DNA of 7,457 nucleotides, taken from positions 1-7,457 of the forward strand of contig PLYW01000383.1 of assembly GCA_003151875.1 (NCBI GenBank). Direction: 5' to 3'. Below, piece after piece: positions 1 to 5,032 of this stretch (position 1 is the stretch's first letter; each line of letters starts with the position of its first letter). This DNA is from Acidobacteriaceae bacterium. GTDB lineage: Bacteria > Acidobacteriota > Terriglobia > Terriglobales > Acidobacteriaceae. The position numbers and the translations under genes were made by a program. The notes under the pieces were generated by a model. It was not told the DNA's origin. It ran no database searches and worked only from the letters and a program-made list of their open reading frames with translations.

Positions 1-382
1 CATCGTAAGCCACGGAAGCATCGCTCGCGGCGCTATTGGTTCCGCCACCACCGCCGTAGGTGGTGAGGCCGGGCAGGACCCCATTGGTCCAGGTAAGCGC
101 CCCATCCCGCGAGGTCGCCCAACCGACATCGTCTCCGCCGCCACCGGAGATGCGGGCTACTTGAAAGGCCGTGACGACCATCGGTCCTGAGGCGAAAGCG
201 CCCGGCTCAACCTCGGTCATATGTTGAGCGGACGGGTCGGTAAAGCTGTCCTGACTAAGCTGCCGAAAAATGCCCTGAGCGGAAGCTGGCATGGCGCCTG
301 CCAAGCTGATCGCCAGTCCCAGAGCAGAGATAAACACTGCCCGGCGGATGCCAGGCGAGGAAAGCGAATACAAAGGTTTCAT
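1..382 (-). CDS. Secreted sialidase-like (BNR/Asp-box) protein, N-terminal part only
   Basis: The frame is open from ATG at 382-380 to the window edge (127 codons), so the C-terminus is missing. Residues 1-35 form a typical Sec signal peptide: basic residues near R13-R14, a hydrophobic stretch FISALGLAISLAGA, and an ASA-Q cleavage site at 35/36. The mature part has a degenerate Asp-box, SRDGALTW (91-98), preceded by VGWAT, as in exo-alpha-sialidase/BNR beta-propeller proteins. A Gly-rich loop (110-114) and SDASVAYD (120-127) resemble the start of the next blade in such proteins. A purine-rich AAGGAAGA stands about 8-11 nt before the ATG. It lies downstream of the DUF2231 gene on the same strand, but the 168-bp gap contains its own promoter-like sequence, so it is probably a separate unit. 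The family call rests on one weak Asp-box and general resemblance; the substrate is unknown and glycosidase activity should not be assumed. Confidence 0.72.
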   Translation of the reverse strand, partial: MKPLYSLSSPGIRRAVFISALGLAISLAGAMPASAQGIFRQLSQDSFTDPSAQHMTEVEPGAFASGPMVVTAFQVARISGGGGDDVGWATSRDGALTWTNGVLPGLTTYGGGGGTNSAASDASVAYD

Positions 383-406
383 GAGAGATCTCTTCCTTCT
401 TTGTGG

Positions 407-420
407 CTAATTCAGATTAG
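407..420. repeat. Short inverted repeat in the leader of the sialidase-like gene
   Basis: CTAAT (407-411) and ATTAG (416-420) are perfect inverted arms around TCAG. It lies between the predicted promoter and the start codon, where an operator or leader hairpin could act. The arms are short and AT-rich, so chance is quite possible. Confidence 0.3.
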
Positions 421-498
421 TGTGTCGTTATAGGCATGAGGAATATTGTTTGCACCGGACAGGAGGGCGGGCAAAACCACCGGTCGTGACGTTCAAAC

Positions 499-526
499 TT
501 TATCGTGCGGGGCCGTTGCGTGTCAA
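499..526 (-). promoter_or_regulatory. Sigma70-like promoter for the sialidase-like gene
   Basis: On the minus strand a perfect -35 TTGACA (526-521) is followed after 16 bp by GATAAA (504-499), matching the -10 consensus at 4 of 6 positions. It lies 25 bp past the stop codon of the DUF2231 gene and would give a leader of about 110 nt. I see no clear terminator between the DUF2231 stop and this promoter, so read-through from the upstream operon remains possible. The rest of the 383-550 gap holds only this promoter, the small inverted repeat and the ribosome binding site. Confidence 0.5.
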
Positions 527-550
527 TGAATTAGGCGGCTGGCGGGCCAT

Positions 551-1000
551 TTAGCGCGGGCCGTTGACCCCGCTCAGAAATCCCCCAAGGTGGGCAGTCA
601 GGGCGATCACGATAGCAGCCACAATCTCGATGGGCAGGCGATAAACCGGTAACCTGCCCCCTGGATTTCGACGGGCCCGAAAATGGGTACTCCAGACCAA
701 CCAGATCAACGTGCCTGAGACGAGTCCCATCACCAAGTGGAGGAGCAGTATCCCCTTGAGCCGCTGACCTTCCAACTGCCAGCGCCAGGCCAGGATGCCC
801 GTTGCCGCGACTGGAAGCGACGAAACCGCTGCGACCAGCAGATCATAATAGGCCACGGCGGCGAACACGCCCTTCTTCCCCCACTGGCCGAAGAAGTCAA
901 AGCCCACACCGACGAGGAATAACGCGATGGGAAAGTGCACCAGCACCACGTGTTGTGCGTGCCTGGCGAGCAGCGCGGACTTCAGATCAAAAGGGTGCAA
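551..1000 (-). CDS. DUF2231 family four-helix membrane protein
   Basis: 149 residues. The sequence has the DUF2231 signature HxxxVHFPIAL near the N-terminus (His17, His22) and LTAHLGGFLSG near the C-terminus (His137). Four hydrophobic segments are visible at about 17-37, 47-71, 82-104 and 122-142, so it is an inner-membrane protein. His residues at 17, 22, 88 and 137 in or next to helices could bind heme or a metal, but the family's function is not established and this is inference. The start is TTG (1000-998): GGAGGA lies 4 nt before it and no ATG gives a comparable N-terminus. It starts 12 nt after the cupredoxin stop, so the two are surely co-transcribed and probably translationally coupled. 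Pairing with a periplasmic cupredoxin suggests a redox or metal-related envelope role. Confidence 0.85.
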   Translation of the reverse strand: MHPFDLKSALLARHAQHVVLVHFPIALFLVGVGFDFFGQWGKKGVFAAVAYYDLLVAAVSSLPVAATGILAWRWQLEGQRLKGILLLHLVMGLVSGTLIWLVWSTHFRARRNPGGRLPVYRLPIEIVAAIVIALTAHLGGFLSGVNGPR

Positions 1001-1004
1001 GCTG

Positions 1005-1010
1005 TCCTCC
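1005..1010 (-). promoter_or_regulatory. Strong Shine-Dalgarno deciding the TTG start of the DUF2231 gene
   Basis: The minus strand reads GGAGGA-CAGC-TTG, only 2 nt after the TGA of the cupredoxin gene. The near-consensus site and good spacing support the non-ATG start. Confidence 0.7.
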
Positions 1011-1012
1011 GC

Positions 1013-1369
1013 TCACTGCACCACGACCTTGGCAATCATCTTGGGATGAATGGAGCAGAAGTAGCCGTAGGTACCCGGTTTGGTGAAGGTGTAAGTAAAG
1101 GCTTCGTCCGTATCAAGCGCCTTCGACTTGAAGACCTTGTCGTCGCTAACCACCGTGTGCGGAATGTCGTCGCGGTTCGTCCAGCGAACGGTTGTGCCTG
1201 CGGGGACGGTGATGGTGGCCGGTGAAAAACTGAAGTTGTCGATCTTGACGGCGACTTCCGAAGACGAGTTCGCCGGCGGTGTAGCGGCAAGAATATTCGG
1301 CATGGGGCCGGCAGTCAGTACCGCCAGCAATATGGCTACACCTGACATCCGAGCTCTGGTTTTCATCAT
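1013..1369 (-). CDS. Periplasmic cupredoxin (amicyanin/plastocyanin-like type 1 copper protein)
   Basis: 118 residues. It starts with tandem ATGs (1369 and 1366); AAGGA lies 6 nt before the first. Residues 1-29 are a Sec signal peptide (basic MMKTRAR, then a hydrophobic core ending ILAA). The mature domain is a small cupredoxin fold: VKIDNFSFSPATITVPAGTT, then WTNRDDIPHTV with copper ligand His71, then YFCSIHPKM with Cys105, His108 and Met111. This His/Cys-x2-His-x2-Met set is the complete type 1 copper site, so it should bind Cu and carry single electrons in the periplasm. The reading frame stays open far upstream into the phosphoesterase gene, but the signal peptide and RBS fix the start at 1369. 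It sits 56 nt after the phosphoesterase stop and 12 nt before DUF2231. Its electron-transfer partner cannot be named; copper buffering is an alternative role. Confidence 0.92.
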   Translation of the reverse strand: MMKTRARMSGVAILLAVLTAGPMPNILAATPPANSSSEVAVKIDNFSFSPATITVPAGTTVRWTNRDDIPHTVVSDDKVFKSKALDTDEAFTYTFTKPGTYGYFCSIHPKMIAKVVVQ

Positions 1370-1395
1370 GATTATTCCTTTTGTCGTTTTGCTCT

Positions 1396-1414
1396 GCGCG
1401 TGATTGCCACGCGC
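1396..1414 (-). other. Intercistronic hairpin between phosphoesterase and cupredoxin
   Basis: GCGCGTG (1396-1402) and CACGCGC (1408-1414) form a perfect 7-bp GC-rich stem with a 5-nt loop. In the operon transcript it falls in the 56-nt gap before the cupredoxin RBS. It is not followed by a U-run on the coding strand, so it is unlikely to be a full terminator. It may stabilise the transcript or set the ratio of the two proteins. A T-run follows it on the opposite strand, where no gene ends. Confidence 0.45.
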
Positions 1415-1425
1415 GGTTTTCGCGG

Positions 1426-2394
1426 TTAGACCAGGTTCGAGTCCACCACGGCCAGTGAATGTTTCCCGCGAACGTAGTTGACGTCGGTTACGCCCAGCAA
1501 AGTGCGGAGTTTGTCCGCCGGGACCTTCATCGGTCCCGGAGAAGGCGCCTCGCCCGGTTTCGGTTGCGGGAAGGCTGTTGATGCCGCGGTGTGGAAGGTG
1601 ATATTGCCCTCGACTTTCTGCATGGTCTGATGGATGTGTCCGTTCAAAACGGTGACCGAACCGAAGCGCTTCAGGTAAGAGAGTGCCTGCGCGCTGTCCT
1701 CGGTCCCCCAACCCCACTCGGGATACACGCTCCACAGCGGCATGTGCGCGAACACCACGATGGGCGTGCTTTTCGAAAGATGCTGAACGTCTTTCTCCAG
1801 CCACTCCAATTGTCCTGGGCCCAAGCTGCCCAACCCGCCGGCCTTCAGGTTGAGGACATTTACCAGTCCGGCGAAATGCACGCCGTTCTTGTCAAAGCTA
1901 TGCCAACCCGATCCCTGCGATCCCTTGCCATAGCGCTCCAGATACTGTTTGCCTTCATCGTTCAGCACGTCGTGCTCGCCGGGAACAAAGAAGACATCTT
2001 GGGTGCTGGCGCTCTTCAACAGTTGGTCCACGGTGTCGAACTCTTCCGGTTTCGAGAGATGACTGATGTCTCCGGTGTGCAGGATGAAAGCGGGCGCCAC
2101 AGGCAGCGCGTTGATTTTGTTCACGGCGGCCTTCAGCGTGCCAATCACGTCGGGGCTCGCGGCTTTATCGAAACCCATATGGCTATCGCTGATTTGCACG
2201 AAACTGAGGTCTCCCTGGAGTTCATGACTGCGCATTCCGGCGACCCGCCCAAAGGCATAGGAGTTCAGCACTCCGCCTTTGATCACGCACAAGGCGCCCG
2301 TGCCTGCCCATGCCATACACTTCAAGAAGCCCCGGCGGTCGATCCCGTCATTGTCGGGTTCATCGAATCGTTGTTCCTTCGTTTCAACCTTCAT
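1426..2394 (-). CDS. Tat-exported calcineurin-like metallophosphoesterase
   Basis: 322 residues from ATG at 2394, chosen over an in-frame start at 2499 because AAGGAGG sits 8 nt upstream and the Tat signal then lies at the N-terminus. DRRGFLK (19-25) is a twin-arginine motif followed by a hydrophobic stretch AWAGTGALCVIKGG; Tat export suggests the metal site is loaded in the cytoplasm. The calcineurin-like motifs appear in order: SDSH (Asp70, His72), HTGD (Asp109), PGEHD (139-142), FAHMP (His217) and NGHIH (His253, His255). The dinuclear metal centre is thus present except that the usual Asn of GNHD is Glu140. The closest general class is the Icc/CpdA-like group, but an exported enzyme would not act on cytoplasmic cAMP and its substrate is unknown. 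It is first gene of the operon with the cupredoxin and DUF2231 and is read from an ECF-type promoter divergent from the sigma factor. Confidence 0.9.
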   Translation of the reverse strand: MKVETKEQRFDEPDNDGIDRRGFLKCMAWAGTGALCVIKGGVLNSYAFGRVAGMRSHELQGDLSFVQISDSHMGFDKAASPDVIGTLKAAVNKINALPVAPAFILHTGDISHLSKPEEFDTVDQLLKSASTQDVFFVPGEHDVLNDEGKQYLERYGKGSQGSGWHSFDKNGVHFAGLVNVLNLKAGGLGSLGPGQLEWLEKDVQHLSKSTPIVVFAHMPLWSVYPEWGWGTEDSAQALSYLKRFGSVTVLNGHIHQTMQKVEGNITFHTAASTAFPQPKPGEAPSPGPMKVPADKLRTLLGVTDVNYVRGKHSLAVVDSNLV

Positions 2395-2400
2395 TGGCTT

Positions 2401-2409
2401 TTCCTCCTT
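2401..2409 (-). promoter_or_regulatory. Shine-Dalgarno fixing the phosphoesterase start
   Basis: The minus strand reads AAGGAGGAA with 8 nt between GGAGG and the ATG at 2394. It is a near-perfect anti-16S match and rules against the longer frame that starts at 2499, inside the promoter. Confidence 0.75.
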
Positions 2410-2446
2410 CGTTTCCTTTGCGGCGCACTTCGAATGCCTGTCGTTA

Positions 2447-2477
2447 TCGCTAACTGCCGGGCGCCGCGTTAATTCCC
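2447..2477 (-). promoter_or_regulatory. ECF-type promoter of the phosphoesterase-cupredoxin-DUF2231 operon
   Basis: On the minus strand GGGAAT (2477-2472) is followed after 17 bp by GTTAGCGA (2454-2447). GGGAAT resembles the GGAAC-type -35 of ECF sigma factors, and GTT resembles the -10 core of some groups. Transcription would begin near 2440, giving a leader of about 46 nt that contains the strong RBS. The same two blocks occur facing the other way in front of the sigma factor gene, which is the main reason for this call. Confidence 0.68.
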
Positions 2478-2520
2478 GCAAAAGGATCCGCAGGAGCAAA
2501 AATAAAAGCTTTAGAATCGT

Positions 2521-2552
2521 GGGAATAAAACCGCACGTCCGAGAGTTAGCGA
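2521..2552 (+). promoter_or_regulatory. ECF-type autoregulatory promoter of the sigma/anti-sigma pair
   Basis: GGGAAT (2521-2526) is followed after 18 bp by GTTAGCGA (2545-2552), identical blocks to the divergent promoter and with spacing within 1 bp of it. Forty-three bp of A-rich sequence (2478-2520) separate the two -35 elements and could act as UP elements. Transcription would start at about 2558-2562, almost on the predicted TTG start codon of the sigma gene. Confidence 0.68.
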
Positions 2553-2562
2553 GATTAGGGAA

Positions 2563-3111
2563 TTGAAAGCAGAGACCGCCAGTTACGGAGAGTTCGAGCG
2601 GCTGGCCATGCCGCTGTTCGATTCGCTATACAACTTCGCGCGCTGGCTCGCCGAGGACGCTACGGAAGCGGAAGACCTGGTCCAGGAAACATTCAAGAAA
2701 GCGCTGCATGGGTTTGCATCATTTGTGCCGGACAGCGATTTCCGCGCCTGGATGTTCCGAATTTTGCGCAACACATTCCTGACCTCGCGCACCGGATTAC
2801 GCGCCAGGCTGACCGTAGAACTGGATCCCGAGGACGAAGAAACAACGCCGGTGACATGGGAGACGCCAGAGTCGCTTGCCTTGGCTTCCGCCACCCGCGA
2901 GGCGTTGCAGGCTGCGCTCGATGGCCTTCCCGTCGTTTACCGCGAAGCGGTCCTATTGTGTGATGTGGAGGAGATGAAGTACCAGGAGATAGCGCAAGTG
3001 CTCTCCGTTCCGGTCGGCACCGTGATGTCGCGGATTGCGCGCGGGCGGAAACTGCTGCGGCAGATGCTCGCCGGAGAACGCAGCGTGAGGTCTGGTTCAG
3101 CCTGGAAATAA
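2563..3111 (+). CDS. ECF-subfamily RNA polymerase sigma-70 factor
   Basis: 182 residues, normal for an ECF factor. Region 2 spans about 10-75: FERLAMPLFDSLYNFARWL, the core-binding EDLVQETFKKAL, and FRAWMFRILRNTF for -10 recognition. A variable acidic linker follows (about 86-105). Region 4 spans about 116-170, with ALDGLPVVYREAVLLCDVEE, then the helix-turn-helix KYQEIAQVLSVPVGTVMSRIARGRKLL that reads the -35. The start is uncertain: TTG at 2563 is the only plausible codon before the conserved FERLAMP segment apart from a rare ATT at 2554. The first ATG (2608) would cut into region 2, and there is no good Shine-Dalgarno. The anti-sigma gene follows after 4 nt. By layout it should be held by that anti-sigma protein, and should read the matching promoters on both sides of the divergent region, its own included. 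Confidence 0.92.
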   Translation: MKAETASYGEFERLAMPLFDSLYNFARWLAEDATEAEDLVQETFKKALHGFASFVPDSDFRAWMFRILRNTFLTSRTGLRARLTVELDPEDEETTPVTWETPESLALASATREALQAALDGLPVVYREAVLLCDVEEMKYQEIAQVLSVPVGTVMSRIARGRKLLRQMLAGERSVRSGSAWK

Positions 3112-3115
3112 TCCC

Positions 3116-3907
3116 ATGACGAACTGTTTAACATGGCAGGGCCGAGTCGCAAGCTACGTGGATGCGGAGTTGCCGTGTCCTGAGATGGAAGCCTTTCGCG
3201 CACACCTGGCAACCTGCCCCGATTGCGCCGCGACCACCTTGGCCCTGATGGAAAGCAAGATGGCTGTGCGCCGTGCTGGAAATCGCTATGCCGCTCCGCC
3301 GGAGTTGCGAGCCAAGGTCTTGAGTTTGGCCAAAGACGAACCGGCAGTGGCACGTGGTGCGATCGGCGGCGATCGAGCGAGATTCAGGACTATTGTGCCG
3401 CGATATTGGACCGGTTGGGCAATCGTCACGGCTGCGCTTCTGCTACTCGCGGCTGGATTGTTCCTGGCAGCCAATCGCCGGCAAAATGCGAAGGCGGTTG
3501 CCGAGTTTGCCGATCTTCATGTGACCGCGCTGGCCAGCGCCAATCCAGTCGAAGTGGTTTCCACGGACCGGCACACGGTGAAACCGTGGTTTCAGGGCCG
3601 AATTCCGTTCACGTTCGATCTGCCAGATCTGCAAGCCACACCGTACACGCTGGTCGGCGGGCGGGTCGCCTATTTTCACCAGGAACCGGGCGCACACCTC
3701 ATCTTTGGGTATCAGCGCCACTTGATTTCGGTCTTCATTTTTCGGGACACGCCTCAAGTGGCGATGCCGGCTTCTTTCTTCGCCGACAACACTTCTTCCT
3801 TCACATTGCGGACGTGGACCCAGCAAGGGCTACGCTACGTCATCCTGGGCGACGCAAATGCAGCGGCTATCGCGAACTTGATGGAACTGCTCCAGCGCGC
3901 TCGATGA
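3116..3907 (+). CDS. Membrane-anchored zinc-finger anti-sigma factor (RsiW/COG5662 type)
   Basis: 263 residues. The cytoplasmic N-terminal part is a ZAS/zf-HC2 domain with HLATCPDC (His30, Cys34, Cys37) and Cys4 as the likely fourth zinc ligand; this part clamps the sigma factor. One transmembrane helix is at about 99-119 (TGWAIVTAALLLLAAGLFLAA) with RR on its far side. The C-terminal domain (about 120-263) contains HTVKPWFQGRIPF, YTLVGGRVAYF and RHLISVFIF, which I recognise from the periplasmic domain of this anti-sigma family. ATG lies 4 nt after the sigma stop with only a weak GGAA upstream, so translation probably depends on coupling to the sigma gene, which keeps the two proteins in balance. 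The periplasmic part has no Cys but several His (135, 153, 188, 194, 202). The signal it senses is unknown; release by proteolysis or by conformational change cannot be told apart here. Confidence 0.88.
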   Translation: MTNCLTWQGRVASYVDAELPCPEMEAFRAHLATCPDCAATTLALMESKMAVRRAGNRYAAPPELRAKVLSLAKDEPAVARGAIGGDRARFRTIVPRYWTGWAIVTAALLLLAAGLFLAANRRQNAKAVAEFADLHVTALASANPVEVVSTDRHTVKPWFQGRIPFTFDLPDLQATPYTLVGGRVAYFHQEPGAHLIFGYQRHLISVFIFRDTPQVAMPASFFADNTSSFTLRTWTQQGLRYVILGDANAAAIANLMELLQRAR

Positions 3908-3916
3908 CCTCTGGGG

Positions 3917-4765
3917 CTAGTACTGATAAAACCCCCGCCCGGACTTGCGGCCGAGCCATCCGGCATCGACCATCTTGACCAGCAGCGGGCACGGCCGGTA
4001 TTTGGGGTCGCCGAGGCCGGACTGCATCACCCGCATGATGTCGAGGCAGACGTCGAGTCCGATGAAGTCCGCAAGCGTCAGCGGACCCATCGGGTGCGCC
4101 ATACCCAGCTTGAAGACTTCGTCCACGGCTTCGGCAGTGGCCACGCCTTCCATCACGGCGTACATGGCTTCATTCAGCAGCGGCATCAGGACGCGGTTGG
4201 AGACAAAGCCGGGTGCGTCGTTCACCTCGACGGGAGTTTTCTCCAACTTCTCAGCGAGCGCTTTGACCGTCGCGAAGGTCTCGTTTGAGGTGGCCAATCC
4301 GCGGATCAGCTCGACCAGTTTCATCACCGGCACGGGATTAAAGAAGTGCATCCCGATGACTTTGTCGGGCCGCTTAGTCACGGCTGCCAGCTTGGTTATC
4401 GAAATAGACGAGGTGTTTGAGGACAGCAGGACCTCGGGACGGCACATGGCATCGAGATCGCGGAACAGCTCGGCCTTAATCTCAAAGCGTTCGCTGGCTG
4501 CTTCCACAATGAAATCGCAGTCGGCCAGCCGCTTGCGGTCGGCTGTGCCCGCGATGCGCCTCAGCGCCTGGTCGCGCTGCTCGGCCGTCAACTTGTTCTT
4601 CGCAACCTCGCGTTCCAGGTTCTTGCTGATGGTTTGCAGGCCGCGCTCGAGGAAGCGCTGCTCCACGTCCACCAGCACCACGTTGTATCCACTCTTGGCG
4701 AAAACGTGAGCGATGCCATTGCCCATCGTGCCCGCGCCGATAACTCCTACTGTTCTTATGTCCAT
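3917..4765 (-). CDS. hbd: 3-hydroxybutyryl-CoA / 3-hydroxyacyl-CoA dehydrogenase
   Basis: 282 residues, the usual single-function length. It oxidises (S)-3-hydroxyacyl-CoA to 3-ketoacyl-CoA with NAD(P), or runs in reverse, in the cytoplasm. The N-terminal Rossmann fold has GAGTMG (10-15). The catalytic set is complete: Ser119 in SSNTSS, His140 in GMHFFNPVP, Glu152 in KLVELI and Asn190 in APGFVSNR. The spacings (21, 12 and 50 residues from Ser to His, His to Glu, and His to Asn) match the known L-3-hydroxyacyl-CoA dehydrogenases. The C-terminal dimer domain includes GMAHPMGPLTLADFIGLD and ends GRKSGRGFYQY. TGAGG lies 5 nt before the ATG. It stands alone, convergent with the anti-sigma gene (9-bp gap, no clear terminator) and without thiolase or crotonase neighbours. 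So beta-oxidation, butyrate/PHB metabolism and phenylacetate degradation (paaH) cannot be separated; the symbol is a family label. Confidence 0.94.
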   Translation of the reverse strand: MDIRTVGVIGAGTMGNGIAHVFAKSGYNVVLVDVEQRFLERGLQTISKNLEREVAKNKLTAEQRDQALRRIAGTADRKRLADCDFIVEAASERFEIKAELFRDLDAMCRPEVLLSSNTSSISITKLAAVTKRPDKVIGMHFFNPVPVMKLVELIRGLATSNETFATVKALAEKLEKTPVEVNDAPGFVSNRVLMPLLNEAMYAVMEGVATAEAVDEVFKLGMAHPMGPLTLADFIGLDVCLDIMRVMQSGLGDPKYRPCPLLVKMVDAGWLGRKSGRGFYQY

Positions 4766-4788
4766 GATTGCCTCAAATGAAGTTAGTA

Positions 4789-4806
4789 AGCGCGTTCAAA
4801 CGCGCT
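4789..4806. promoter_or_regulatory. 18-bp palindrome upstream of the dehydrogenase, candidate operator
   Basis: AGCGCGTTCAAACGCGCT has perfect 8-bp arms around a CA centre and lies 23 bp before the hbd start codon, in its leader. Size and near-continuous symmetry suit a dimeric repressor such as a TetR-family protein, a class that commonly controls acyl-CoA genes. The 2-nt centre is too small for a tight RNA loop without melting inner pairs, which favours a DNA site over a hairpin. No regulator gene is in view. Confidence 0.45.
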
Positions 4807-4819
4807 GGCAAAACATTCG

Positions 4820-4828
4820 AGTGTAGCA
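4820..4828 (-). promoter_or_regulatory. Possible extended -10 promoter element for hbd
   Basis: The minus strand reads TGC-TACACT, an extended -10 (TGn plus 4 of 6 consensus bases). There is no recognisable -35 at 16-18 bp. Transcription would start near 4813, just upstream of the palindrome at 4789-4806, which would place that site in the initially transcribed region. This is a weak call. Confidence 0.28.
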
Positions 4829-4901
4829 GGAGGCAGAGTAGGCGGGCAGTGATATCGAAATCGGACAGTCGCTCCGGCTGCGATCACACAGTCGGAGGGG
4901 T

Positions 4902-4933
4902 CCCCGCGCATTTATGCGGGGAAGGAGCGCTCC
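4902..4933. repeat. Hairpin plus adjacent palindrome in the gene-free gap
   Basis: CCCCGC (4902-4907) pairs with GCGGGG (4916-4921) around an 8-nt AT-rich loop. Three bases on, GGAGCGCTCC (4924-4933) is a perfect 10-bp palindrome. Neither is followed by a T-run on either strand, so a standard terminator is not supported. The stretch 4829-5032 otherwise holds no gene I can support: its frames give no recognisable domain. Confidence 0.35.
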
Positions 4934-5032
4934 AGCGCCCCGGCCGGGAGCCATTCGACTTTGATCATGCGCTTTGGCGCCGGCGCGCGAAATCCCGCGG
5001 CTATACGAAGATTTCCGGCGCTCAACCGTTGA

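Noticed and set aside
1143..1150. Third copy of GTTAGCGA on the minus strand within the cupredoxin gene
   Set aside because: It encodes Val-Ser-Asp in a conserved cupredoxin segment, and no GGGAAT-like block lies 23-24 bp upstream.
1370..1804. Long N-terminal extension of the cupredoxin frame
   Set aside because: It overlaps the phosphoesterase gene in another frame and lacks domain features; the signal peptide and RBS place the true start at 1369.
1591..2472. Long plus-strand open frame (293 codons) opposite the phosphoesterase
   Set aside because: It lies antisense to a gene with complete family motifs, shows no domain of its own, and runs into the divergent promoters. It is a codon-bias shadow.
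3911..3939. Possible terminator between the convergent anti-sigma and hbd genes
   Set aside because: GGGG and CCCC could pair, but the stem is only 4-5 bp around a loop of about 14 nt and no U-run follows on either strand.
3223..3978. Plus-strand 251-codon frame overlapping the anti-sigma gene
   Set aside because: It is a shifted-frame shadow of the anti-sigma gene and shows no domain; the overlapping frame has the zinc finger and membrane helix.
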